A DNA stretch of 64,000 nt. Source: Deinandra increscens subsp. villosa. Taxonomy: Eukaryota > Streptophyta > Magnoliopsida > Asterales > Asteraceae. Numbering within the stretch: the first letter of the stretch is position 1; the number at the start of each line of letters is the position of its first letter. The notes under the pieces were generated by a model. That model was not told the DNA's origin and ran no database searches. It saw only the letters and a list, made by a program, of their open reading frames with translations. Made by a program: the position numbers and the translations under genes. This document shows, in pieces, positions 1 to 11,153 of the stretch. Location of the stretch: positions 30,341,810 through 30,405,809 of the forward strand of contig JBCNJP010000003.1 in assembly GCA_039602395.1 (NCBI GenBank), in the 5' to 3' direction.

Positions 1-152
1 GGATAAAGGTCACCTAACCACAACTTAAATGTAACGTTGGATTCTAAGTTTTAATTTATTAATTGTCTATGAGACATAAAAGGGTATTAATAAAATTAAA
101 AGTTTTATATTGATATCAAAAATACTTAATAGAACTTTGTTAAATTTTGTAG
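1..152 (+). other. copia untranslated leader
   Basis: AT-rich sequence ahead of the copia gag start. I see no tRNA-iMet primer site and no LTR terminus here, so both are probably just outside the window. Confidence 0.5.
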
Positions 153-797
153 ATGGCCAATAATAACGAAATCATCCCCGCCACAAACGTCCATAACCTA
201 TCACTAAGATCCATCTTAGACAAGAATCGTCTCAACCAAGACAACTTCGTGGATTGGTACCGCAACTTGAGAATTGTTCTCAAACAAGAAAAGAAGTCTT
301 ATGTGTTGGACGATCCTATCCCCGACGAACCCGATGTCGAAGACGTTGAGGCTTATGCCGATTGGGTAAGGTACACCGAGGACTCAGTCCAAGTTTCATG
401 CCTCATGCTAGCAAGTATGATCCCCGAGCTACAAAAGGATTTAGAGAATCATGGGGCATACGACATGATATGCCAATTGAAGGAAATGTTCCAACAAAAG
501 GCAAGGACCGAGCGCTTCGAAACGGTTCGAGCACTCCATGTATGTCGTATGGACGAGTCACAAACGGTTTCATCCTATGTTCTTAAGATGAAAAGCCTCA
601 TTGATCGTTTAGAGAGGCTCAATTGTCCCGTCTCAAAAGAATTGGCTACGGATTTGATCCTCAACTCTTTGTCAAAGAAGTTTGACACATTTGTGATGAA
701 GTACAACATGATGGTTGGGAGAAGACCATTCCCGAGTTTCACGGGATGCTCAAGACGGCTGAGCAAGGGATGGGCAAAAGTGTTTTGTCCGTTCTAA
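153..797 (+). pseudogene. gag: copia gag, frameshifted
   Basis: This encodes the capsid polyprotein of the host copia element. The protein starts MANNNEIIPATN and has the usual copia Gag pattern: an N-terminal FVDWYRNLRIVL segment, then QLKEMFQQKARTERFETVR, then LIDRLERL and ATDLILNSL. Around base 715-720 the frame shifts: the expected continuation (IPEFHGMLKTAEQGMGKS) is in another frame, the one that opens the next segment. The last 25 or so residues before the stop at 797 are therefore out-of-frame. The ATG at 153 is the first one that keeps the conserved N-terminus. No function is expected now. Confidence 0.9.
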
Positions 798-2362
798 CGA
801 TCGATGAAGGTAGTAGCAAGAAGAGGTCTCGCTCTACCTCTAGTTCCTCGAAGGCAAAGGTTGCCAAAGGAAAGGGATTCGTCAAGGGGAAGGGCAAGAA
901 AGAAGCCCCCAAACCGAAGGAGAAGAGGAAAAAGGTTGCTTCAAATGACCAATGCTTTGAGTGTGGTGAGGTAGGACATTGGAAGAGGAATTATCCAACC
1001 TATCTCAAAGGGTTGAAAGAAAAGAAGAATGAAGGTCAAACCTCGGGTAAGACCTTTATGATTTATAATGAGCTTAATGCCATTTCTTCTAACACATGGG
1101 TATTGGATACCGGATGTGGAACTCATATATGTAATATGTTGCAGGGGTTCAAAAGAAATAGGCAATTGAAGGCGGGAGAAGTTAGTCTCTTCATGGGCAA
1201 TGGAGCGAAAGTTCAAGTTGAAGCCCAAGGAGACTACATTTTGGAACTTCCAAGTGGTTTGGAAGTAATTTTGAATAATGTATTGTATGCTCCTAGTTTG
1301 ACTAGGAACATAATTTCCGTTTCCCGTTTAAGACATTTTGGATACGATTTTAAGTTTGTTAACAATGATATCCATGTTTCAATGAATGAAGTGTTTTATT
1401 TTAAAGCTAGCCCTTCAAATGGTATTTATGAATTGGTTCATGAAAATACTTCATGTAATAGCTCAATATACCAAACCACCACCAAGAAACTCAAAAGAGA
1501 TTTGAGTGACACCTACATTTGGCATTGCCGCCTTGGTCACATTAATAAGAACCGCATACTAGCATTGCAAAAGAGTGGTCTTTTGAAAACAAATGAATGC
1601 GATTCATATGATGTATGTGAATCTTGTCTTCAAGGGAAGATGACTACGGCACCTTTTAGTGGAACTACCGAAAGGGCAAAGGATTTTCTAGGGATCATAC
1701 ATTCGGATGTATGTGGACCTTTTAAGCCAACATCTAGGAATGGTGAAAGATACTTCATCACCTTTACCGATGACTATAGTCGTTATGGGTATGTGTACAT
1801 GTTAGCACACAAGGATGAAGCTTTTGAAATGTTCAAAATCTTCAAGAATGAAGTAGAAAATCAACTCAACAAAACAATAAAGATCCTTCGTTCGGATAGA
1901 GGAGGTGAATACCTTAGCAATGAATTTCAAGACTATCTTAGGAGTTGTGGAATTGTCTCACAACTTAGTCCACCTCGAACACCACAACATAATGGTGTAT
2001 CGGAGAGGAGGAATCGAACCCTATTGGATATGGTTCGATCTATGATGTGTAGAAGTTCATTACCTATATCATTTTGGGGTTATGCCCTACTCTCAGCGGC
2101 CCGTATTTTGAATATGGCCCCAACCAAGAAAGTGGAAAGGACACCTTTTGAGTTATGGCATGGAAGGGTTCCATCCTTATCCTATCTAAAGGTGTGGGGT
2201 TGTGAAGCTTATGTAAAACATGATGCTTCAAACAAGCTAGATCCCCGGTCCACTAAGTGTATATTTGTAGGATATCCTAGAGATTCTATAGGATATTACT
2301 TCTACAATCCAACAGAGCAAAAAGTATTTATTGCTCAGAAAGGTCGAGTTCTTGGAAACTAA
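725..2362 (+). pseudogene. pol: copia gag C-terminus, protease and integrase
   Basis: This continues the copia polyprotein after the first frameshift. A CCHC knuckle, CFECGEVGHWKRNYP, has its last cysteine replaced by tyrosine. The protease motif WVLDTGCGTHIC follows. The integrase has the HHCC region (HCRLGHINKNRI ... CESCLQGK) and catalytic-core blocks HSDVCGPF, FTDDYSRYGYVY, RSDRGGEYLS and PQHNGVSERRNRT, which carry the D, D and E positions. Near 2335-2345 a second indel moves the frame: the segment ends after VFIAQKGRVLGN, while the expected continuation, FLETKFLMEG, is in the next frame. In an active element these products would mature the particle and insert the cDNA. Confidence 0.92.
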
Positions 2363-2881
2363 GTTCCTTATGGAAGGAGCTAGTGGAAGAACGGTGGAAC
2401 TTGAGGAGGATCAAGAACCACAAGCCGATACACGTTTGGTTGAAACTAGCCCTCAACAAAAGGTTGTTGAAGATGATCAAATGATTGATCAAAACACACA
2501 CAATGTTCGCAGATCTGGTAGACCTAGTAGTCCACCTGAAAGGTATGGATTTTTCATGGAGGGATGCTATGTGGTAGATTCGGATGAACCAACCACTTAC
2601 CATGATGCAATGACCGATTCCGAATCGGACAAATGGCTGGAAGCCATGAACGTTGAGATGCAATCCATGCATGACAACCAATTATGGGACTTGGTAGTAC
2701 GACCTCCTAATTCCAAGGTAGTTGGAAGTAAGTGGGTTTTCAAGAAGAAAACCGACATGCATGGAAACTTAGACACATTTAAAGCTCGACTTGTAGCAAA
2801 AGGTTTCACTCAAACTCAAGGGGTTGATTATGATGAAACTTTCTCGCCGGTGGAAATGCTAAAGTCGATAAGGATATTATT
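2331..2881 (+). pseudogene. pol: copia linker and N-terminal reverse transcriptase
   Basis: The third copia frame carries the integrase-RT linker (RRSGRPSSPPERYGF) and the start of RT: KWLEAMNVEMQSMHDNQLWDLV, then GSKWVFKKKTDMHGNLDTFKARLVAKG within the RT N-terminal block, and YDETFSPVEMLKSIRIL. The frame is cut after SIRIL by the gypsy insertion and resumes in frame at 15278. The residues beyond 2881 that look open belong to the inserted LTR. It is a partial, dead gene. Confidence 0.93.
2877..2881. repeat. target-site duplication TTATT, left copy
   Basis: TTATT directly before the LTR terminus TGTCACACC; the same five bases follow the other LTR at 15278-15282. A 5-bp duplication is normal for LTR retrotransposon integrase. 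Confidence 0.95.
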
Positions 2882-3952
2882 TGTCACACCCCCAAAAATC
2901 CCATGCGCGACAACGCGCGCGCAGGGAGCGTGACAAACCAGGATCGAACACATTAGCCATACGAACAGTCTATATGCAATGTAAAAGTAAAACCAGAGTA
3001 AATGCGTTTTTAAATGCGGAAGCGTAATCGATAAAGTTGTAATAATTGTTCAAGCGCCAAAACATAAACCAAAAGTTAATAAGTTTGATAAATAAATAAA
3101 TCTATGATGCATGCATGGTAATAGTAATCCTTATGTGGTGCATCCTAGCTCGGCAGACAATCCAGTTTAGCGACCTGAGATATAACATGCTAAAGTGTCA
3201 ACACAAAGGTTGGTGAGTTCACAGGTTTAACAGTTCAGTAACGTTTCAAGTTCAGTTTAAGATTGATCGTTCAATAACGTCAAGTTGTAAGAGCATAATC
3301 ACTAATATATATCAAATAGCTAGCTAGGCTATATACATGAAACTTCGCACGTTGATGGTCACCGAAGCTAACAGTTGTTTACAGTTTGCCTTGTTGTGTT
3401 TAGGACGAATATAACACCCATTCGATATCCAATCGTGTCAGCGCGACTGACCCGGGTGGGGTTTGTTAGACCCAGTAGTACTACAATATATTTCCTGCTA
3501 TCGTCATTAATACTAACGGTACCATAGGAAGGACTTTGTTGTATAGTGTGCTACAAGTACTTCAAGTGATATATAAAAGTCTAATTATCTCAGTTGTGTA
3601 AATCATGCATGTTAATCTCCCCCAAAAGGATTAAAATAGTAAAATGGGGCCGTGAAACTCACCTTAGGTTGCTCGGCAAGGTTTCTAGTCAAACAGTTAA
3701 TTCAAGTAGCAAGAACGAGTCTTGTGCAAGCAATCAATCACCTAACGAGCATACGAGTATAAGTGTGTGTTCTAAACTATTAAATCTAACGTAAACGGTA
3801 AAAACGAAGGATCGTGAAGTCCGGAACAAGTCAAGGATGGCACGTGTGCCAAATCCGAGCGCTAACCGAAATAACTCGAGAAAATACAATATATATCATT
3901 ATTATATATTTTCTGAGTTCAAGGTTTCCAAATACTTGTACATATATGCATA

Positions 3953-3956
<4 letters not shown>

Positions 3957-4008
<52 letters not shown>

Positions 4009-4087
4009 CCCGTTTCAAGATACTTAGTTGGTACGAACGAATATATTTATTTAATCCTCGAAACATTTTAATGAGTGTAAATTAAAC

Positions 4088-4123
<36 letters not shown>
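3957..4123. repeat. two (AT)n microsatellites in the LTR
   Basis: Runs of AT at about 3957-4007 and 4090-4123. The matching runs in the other LTR (about 13143-13160 and 13243-13289) differ in length, as expected from slippage after insertion. Confidence 0.9.
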
Positions 4124-4124
<1 letters not shown>

Positions 4125-4365
4125 GTGTTATATTTCAACGACACGAATATTTATTTCGAGTTGATAGAAACTATAATTTATAACAAATCACTAAATCGAA
4201 ACCGAGTATTTTATGTTTCTAATCAAAACGACAATTTTTATGAGTTTTCTAAACCATTCTACTAGTCTTTTAGGTCTTTAAATATTTCAAGAAATTAGTT
4301 TAATAACTTTTAGAAAATTATTTGCCTTAAAATACCCAAAAAATATGAAGCAGGAGAACATGGGG

Positions 4366-4740
4366 GTCGCCCAGGTTCGAACCTGCCACCTCCTGCAATC
4401 GATACCAAGCTCCGACCACTAGGGCAAATGTTCCCGTTGGTTGAATGGCGATCAGATATACCTTTATCTTGCAGCAGAGATCGGAACTGGGTCGCAGGAA
4501 ATAAAACAGGAACAAAAAGCAGGGGCCGGGTTTCGAACCCACGACCTCACAGTCACGATACCGAGTACAAACCACTCGGCCAAGGGTCTATTGGTGATCA
4601 GATCTGGATCGAAATCCTTATATGTACAGGCAGCGACCAGAAACGGTTTAAAGGAATAATTCAGAAACAAAAAGGCTGAGACCGGGACTCGAACCCGCGT
4701 CTCCTGCGTACAAAACCAACACCCTAACCGCCCGTGCCAG
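4366..4740 (-). repeat. three tRNA-like modules in the 3' LTR
   Basis: On the minus (sense) strand there are three tRNA-sized units at about 4675-4740, 4522-4588 and 4366-4430. Each has a box-A-like D-arm sequence (the middle one reads TTGGCCGAGTGG) and a box-B/T-arm sequence (GGTTCGAGTCC, GGTTCGAAACC, GGTTCGAACCT). I could not fold a convincing acceptor stem or anticodon arm, so I do not call tRNA genes. They look tRNA-derived and keep the internal RNA polymerase III promoter words. Confidence 0.65.
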
Positions 4741-5599
4741 ATTGGCGTCTGTTACTAAACCCGTTTCCAAATCTTATAACCCGTACCCGATGCGTGTCAT
4801 CTTCTTCAACATAGAACTCCGGTGATCGGAACCCTAGTTCCGGTCGCCGGAAAAACGTAAACACAGAAAAACATAAGAAAAAGGTGCGATTAACATGAAG
4901 GAACCTTTACCTCGTGTCAGAGATGAGAAAATACGAGTTTTTGATGCCGAAACGAATCCGAAAGCTTGAACGCGAACACCGAGCACCACCACGAAACTCG
5001 AATCCAATTGCTTCTGGTTGCTCGTAGGAGGTTCACGATCACAGAGGTTGTCGAAAGGTGGTCGAATGGTGGAGGTTTTGGCCGGAATTCCGAGTTCACC
5101 GGAAAACTCTTAAAAAAAAAGAAAACGAGAGAGGAAGAAAGAACGAGTGAGCGTGAGTGAGGTGAGTGAGGTTTGTGCAAATGATATACCCATATCATTG
5201 AAGGAGATTGATGGTCATTGAAGGCCATTGATGATGCTCAACGGAAACTGTCGAGTGATGGTGAATATCGGTTTCGACCGATTCTCGATTCTTTTTGAAT
5301 TCACGTAATGGTCATTAATTAGCAATTGGTTATTGACACAATCAGTCCCTCCTGATTTACCTAATGAGAACCAAGTTTCGGTAATTACAGAACCAGTCCT
5401 CCACATTTTATTGAATAATATGAAGTTTAGGAAATGGCAGAAAGGGTCCCTCAAGTTATAAAAAAGATTAACAATGCTAACGGACATAACGGGACGTTAA
5501 CGAGGTTGACGGAAGATGTTTTTAATGACGAATATATGGTGTACGCCAAAATATAATATTCGTCTAACGTTTATAGGGAAGTATAAATTTAAATGACTA

Positions 5600-5945
5600 C
5601 ATAAAATCATAGAAAATAATTCCACTTCTCCATTTAGTTTCACATAAAATCATAGGTTTTAAATTTATAACTTATATATTTAAAGTATCTAAAGTTATAA
5701 ATAATGACTTGTAATTAAAATCTTTTAAAATCATAACTTATGTCTTTAAATCACATAACTCTATGATTAAATAACTTGTAATTAGAGTCCTTAAATTACA
5801 TACAATCATAAATGTGATTAAATTATGTTTTATATATATACATATATTTATTTTTATCACCTAAAATCATAAGATACAATTGTCACATAAAATGACGCAA
5901 CGTTCACAGGAAATCGTAACATACGATTTACATAAAATCATAGAA
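5600..5945. repeat. repeated CATAAAATCATAG-like word in U3
   Basis: The word recurs with small changes at 5600-5612, 5641-5655 and about 5930-5943, with looser copies between them (for example AAAATCATAACTTATG and CTAAAATCATAAG). The same set is present in the other LTR. On the element strand it lies within the first 520 bp of U3, where enhancer repeats usually sit; that role is inferred. Confidence 0.55.
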
Positions 5946-6110
5946 CAAGAATATCAAACGTCAAACTTAAGTGCATGCTCGTTTAGTGATTACTACACAA
6001 AACCCTAATTGCTAAAGTCAACAAGTCAACACATAAATGTTCACACAACATTTAATATGGTTTACGTTCAGTTAATGTCAGAAAATGACCTGAAAAGTCG
6101 GATTGTCACA

Positions 6111-6122
6111 GTATCCCCTTGT
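6111..6122 (-). promoter_or_regulatory. polypurine tract of the chromovirus-type element
   Basis: On the minus strand CAAGGGGATAC lies directly against the 3' LTR terminus, the normal place for the plus-strand primer. The block is repeated about 100 bp further into the element (6211-6250, again CATCCCCTTGTTGAAG on the plus strand), where it overlaps the end of gag-pol. A palindrome TTTCGTCCTCGAAA follows at about 6129. Confidence 0.85.
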
Positions 6123-6215
6123 TGAAGAATTTTCGTCCTCGAAAATTACGTAACGCGGTAAAAGTTAATGAGCTAGACACAAAGAAAAAGAAAAGAAAAA
6201 TTCTCAGTCGTCACA

Positions 6216-9200
6216 TCATCCCCTTGTTGAAGAAATTTCGTCCGCGAAAATTAAACCAGTACCTGAACTAGACGAAGGCTGATCCTTGAATAGTCTGGGA
6301 TATTTCTTCATCATCTGATCTTCGCGTTCCCATGTGAATTCAAGAACATGTCTCGAGTTCCAATGAACTTTAACGATTTGGATTTTGCTACGCTTTAACT
6401 GTTTAACCTCCTGGTCCATAATTTCCACCGGTTCTTCGATAAATCGAAGTTGTTCGTCTACATGCAACTCCTCAAGTGGAGTGATTAACGTCTCATCCGC
6501 TGAACATTTCTTTAAATTCGACACGTGGAACACGTTATGTACCCCACTTAGTTCTGCTGGTAAGTTTAGTTCATATGCTGATAGACCAACTCTATTAACA
6601 ATCTCGAATGGCCCAATGTATCTTGGGTTTAACTTACCACGTTTACCAAAACGCACTACACCTTTCCAGGGTGAGACTTTTAACAAGACCTTGTCTCCTT
6701 CCTTAAATTCCAAAGGTCTTCGCCGTTTATCAGCATAACTTTTCTGTCTATCTCGGGCGGCTGCCATACGATTACGAATTTGCACGATTTTCTCTGTTGT
6801 CTCGAGTACTAACTCAGGACCTGTGAGTTGACTGTCACCAACTTCCGCCCAACATAGAGGTGATCTACACTTTCGCCCGTAAAGTGCTTCAAACGGAGCT
6901 ACACCGATACTGGTGTGGTAACTGTTGTTATAAGAGAATTCCACTAAGGGTAAGTGTTTATCCCAACTTTCACCAAAATCAATAGCACATGCTCGCAGCA
7001 TGTCTTTAAGAGTTTGAATGGTCCTTTCACTTTGGCCATCGGTCTGAGGATGATATGCAGTACTCATATCCAGACGCGATCCCAAAGCTTCATGGAGAGA
7101 TTCCCAACATTTGGATGTGAATCGGGCGTCTCGATCTGATATAATAGAAATTGGTACTCCATGTCGCGAGACGATCTCTTTAAGATAAAGTTTGCCTAAT
7201 GTCTCGGAGGTATCAGTTTCCTTGATCGGTAGAAAATGTGCCGACTTGGTTAGGCGATCAACAATTACCCAAATTGTATCACATCTACTTGCTGTACGGG
7301 GTAACTTTGTGATAAAATCCATAGCAATTCCCTCCCATTTCCACTCGGGAATTTTTGGTTGTTGAAGTAACCCTGCCGGTTTCTGGTATTCCGCCTTAAC
7401 CTTGGAACAAGTCAAGCACTTGCTTACGTAAGTGGCAATGTCTGCTTTCATCTTAGGCCACCAGTAAATCAGTTTCAAATCTTGGTACATCTTATCCGAG
7501 CCTGGATGAATAGAATAACGAGACTTATGGGCTTCATCCATAATCAATTCCCTCAAATTTCCATACACGGGAATCCATATTCGGTTCGCACAATACCGGA
7601 TACCATCTGATCTGACTTCCAATAACTTATCCATACCCCGCAAGGATTCTAACTCCATGTTCTCAGCTTTGAGTGCTTCAAGTTGTGCATTCCGGATCTG
7701 ATCAGGTAATCCTGTATGAATAGTAAGTTGCAACGCACGAACTCTTCTAGGCTTGGGGTTATCCTTCCGACTTAAGGCATCAGCTACCACATTAGCTTTG
7801 CCTGGATGGTACCTAATTGCGCAATCGTAGTCATTAAGAAGTTCCACCCAACGACGTTGTCTCATGTTCAACTCCTTTTGAGCAAAGATATGCTCGAGAC
7901 TTTTGTGATCAGTGTAGATAGTACACTTTGTACCATAAAGATAATGTCTCCAAATTTTCAACGCGAAAATGACTGCTCCCAACTCCAAATCGTGAGTTGT
8001 ATAATTCTGCTCGTGAATCTTTAATTGACGAGAGGCATAAGCTATGACTTTCTCTCTTTGCATCAGCACGCAACCTAATCCTTGCTTTGATGCGTCACAA
8101 TACACCACGAAGTCATCACTACCCTCTGGTAGAGATAATATTGGCGCGCTACAAAGTTTCTGCTTTAGTAGCTGAAAAGCGGCGTCATGCTTTTCATTCC
8201 AGTTATACGCCGTTCCTTTATGCGTTAGCGCCGTAAGAGGTTGGGCTATCTTTGAAAATCCCTCGATAAATCGTCTATAATAACCTGCCAAACCAAGAAA
8301 TTGGCGAATTTCCATTGGTGTCTTAGGCGCAGGCCAATTCTCAATTGCCTCAACTTTGATTGGATCAACGTGAATCCCCTGATCATTTACGATATGACCA
8401 AGAAATTGCACCTCACGCATCCAGAAATCACACTTTGAAAATTTTGCATACAATTGCTCCTTCTTGAGTAACTCTAAGATCAAACGAAGATGTTGTTCGT
8501 GCTCCTCTTTAGACTTAGAATAAATCAGAATATCATCAATGAAGACGATGACGAATTTATCGAGATATGGCTTGCAAACGCGATTCATCAAGTCCATGAA
8601 AATCGCTGGTGCGTTGGTTAACCCTAATGGCATAACCATGAACTCATAATGACCATAACGAGTTCTAAACGCTGTCTTCGAGACATCCTCCTCGCGGACT
8701 CTCAGTTGGTGATAACCTGATCTTAAATCGATTTTGGAATAGTAGCTAGATCCTTGTAGTTGATCAAACAAATCATCGATTCGGGGCAAGGGATAACAAT
8801 TCTTGATAGTCACCTTGTTGAGTTCTCTGTAATCGATGCACATTCGAAAGGTTCCATCTTTCTTCTTAACAAACAACACTGGAGCTCCCCAGGGTGATGA
8901 GCTGGGCCTAATAAATCCCTTTTCAAGCAGTTCTTGAAGTTGAGTATATAGCTCTTGTAACTCATTTGGTGCCAAACGATAAGGTGCACGAGCAATAGGT
9001 GCTGCTCCAGGAGCAAGATCAATCTGAAATTCGACTTCTCGATGAGGCGGTAGACCTGGTAGATCTTCCGGAAAGACTTCAGGAAAGTCCTTCACGATCG
9101 GGATATCTTCAATTCTCTTCTCCTCATTCGTTTTCTCTGTAATGTTTGCGAGAACAGCAAAATGTCCTTTACGCAAACACTTCTGCGCCTTGAGATAAGA

Positions 9201-10909
9201 TATCACACCCATAACAGTACCACACTTTTCTCCTTGAACTGAGAGCAATTCTCCACTAGGCAACGGTATCCGAACAATTTTCTCATGACAAACGATTTCA
9301 GCACGATTCTTGGATAGCCAATCCATTCCCACAATAACGTCAAAACTTCCCAAGGAGATGGGCATAAGATCTATTTCTAATTTATGGCCAGCCAATTCCA
9401 ATTTACAGTCTTTAACTAAATGGGTAGACTCAACAAGTTTACCATTAGCAAGTTCAACTACGTACTTAGCATCTAAAGGAGTCATGTTGGCATTTATCAT
9501 ATTGCTAAATTTAGTAGATATGAAGCTTCTATCGGCACCAGTGTCAAACAAGACTAGAGCATAATATCCGTTAAGAGAAAACTTACCGGTAACGACATTT
9601 GGATCTGCCCTAGCATCTCCCGAGCCTATGACAAAAGCTCTACCTCTGGCACCATTTCCACCGTTGTTCCCATTGTTGTTGTTATTATTGCCATTGCGAT
9701 TGCCAGTGTTGGTGTTATTGTTGTTGTTGTAGTTGTTGTTGTTTCCACCGTTGAGCTGAGGACAATTCCTCTTTATGTGGCCTTCCTTACCACAATTAAA
9801 ACAACCTTTGGGGGCTTCAGCATCCTGAACTTGTTTCCCATTGTTCTTAACCCTGCAGGTTTTGGACTGATGACCCTTCTTTCCACAATTTGCACACACA
9901 TAAGAGTCACACGCACCGTAGTGATGGAAACCACACTTGTTACAACGTGGGGAATTTCCCATGTAAGATGATCCTCCTTGGCCGCCTCGGCCTTGATTGT
10001 TCTGCTTCTGGTTGTTCGAGGAGAAATTCCTAGAATTATCAAACTTACGATTCTGGTTTTGGTGGTTCTGCTGATTGGAAGACTTGTTTCCAGACTGATT
10101 CCCAGAATTATCCCACTTTCTTTTGTTATCAGGGGTTCCAGTAGTTCCTTTCTTAGGAGGTAAGACTCCTTGATCAACTGCTTGATTGGTGAGCCTATTA
10201 GCAATCCTTACGGCATCACGGATAGTCACAGGGTTTGAAGCAGTCACCATTCCCTGGATTTGGGGCACTAAACCCTTGATATACAGCTCGATTCTTCGGT
10301 AAGCAGGTGTGGCAATTCTAGGACACAGATTCGCAAGAGAATTTGAACGAGTAGTGTAAGCTTCAATTTCAGACCCCTCCATCTTGAGATTATACAGCTC
10401 AGTTTCCAGTTTCTGGATCTCATCCTGTGGGCAATACTCTTCTTGTAGCAATTCTTTAAACTCGGCCCAAGGCACTGCATTAGCTTCTTCAATCCCCAGC
10501 ATCTGCACCTCGGTCTTCCACCAGGTGAGAGCCGGTCCTTCCAAAGTACCCGTGGCAAATTTCACTTTGCTAGCCTCAGGACAGTTGCACATCTCAAAAG
10601 CAGATTCCACTTTTTCAATCCAGTGGAGTAGGCTAACAGCTCCTTCAGTTCCTTTGAACTGATTAGGCTTACAGTCCATGAAAGTTTTGAATGTAGCATT
10701 ACCTGTACATACATTCATACAATCATTCAATCACAGATTACCAATATGTGTGATCACATCAAACAACAAAACACGAATTTTGTGTTACCTTGGGGTGGCC
10801 CTGCATTGCCTGCACCTTGGGCATGTGCCTCCAAGGCAGCAGCCACATGTTGGTTGATCAGTGCAGCCAATTCAGCCGGTGTTATGTTTGGTACATTTCC
10901 GTCTGCCAT
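6216..10909 (-). CDS. gag-pol: gypsy gag-pol polyprotein, probably one intron
   Basis: This single polyprotein encodes capsid, protease, RT, RNase H and integrase of the chromovirus-type element. Residues below are counted from the second-exon ATG at 10730. They show the gag domain (about 10-190), two zinc-knuckle regions (about 265-325, the last CFNCGKEGHIKRNC), protease LFDTGADRSF (about 395), RT with FIDDILIY (about 730), RNase H starting FVVYCDASKQGLG, an integrase zinc site near 1100 with CLTCSK, a catalytic core including MDFITKL, ISDRDARF and TDGQSERT, and a chromodomain-like end, FTWEREDQMMKKYPRLF. Splicing out 10703-10788 adds a 40-residue start, MADGNVPNITPAEL..., from the ATG at 10909. 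The total is then 4,608 nt, a whole number of codons (1,535 aa). No stop interrupts it. Confidence 0.88.
10703..10788 (-). other. probable 86-nt intron in gag
   Basis: On the minus strand the sequence reads CAAG|GTAACAC ... TGTACAG|GTAATGC. Joining the flanks keeps frame and turns GNAGPPQ into GNAGPPQ-GNATFKTF, a normal lead into the gypsy gag domain. Without splicing, the upstream part runs into a stop after CCLM. The older related element at 26203-29908 appears to lack this segment: near 29110-29150 its matching flanks look contiguous. Splicing is inferred; an alternative is a small in-frame-breaking insertion. Confidence 0.65.
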
Positions 10910-11153
10910 TATCTTCAATTCACAATTACCCAAAATGAGAATAAGATATAACATGAATCACAACAACCATCACATAAGTAATAAATTACTTCACAAGAGA
11001 CAATCACATATTAAATAGTAAATCCCATTTCAAATAAAATGCAACTCGTTCACAAATTATCCAACAGAAATTCAAAATTCAAAATGCATAGTCTTGGGAA
11101 CATCCTCCCGATAAAACAAACAACCAAACAAAACAAAAGTGAAAACAATGAAC

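Larger units (their letters stand above)
2882..6110 (-). repeat. 3' LTR of the chromovirus-type element
   Basis: A 3,229-bp LTR reading TGTCACACC on the left and TTGTCACA on the right; on the element strand it starts TGTGACAATCC. It holds AT microsatellites at 3957-4007 and 4090-4123, three tRNA-like modules (4366-4740), and near the U3 end several copies of a CATAAAATCATAG-like word (5600-5943). It contains no host gene. Confidence 0.95.

Noticed and set aside
3814..4085. Tyr/Ile-repeat frames in the LTR
   Set aside because: Translation of the (AT)n microsatellites.
4366..4740. Functional tRNA genes on the minus strand
   Set aside because: Box A and box B words are present, but I could not pair an acceptor stem or a clean anticodon arm in any unit, so they are reported as tRNA-like modules only.
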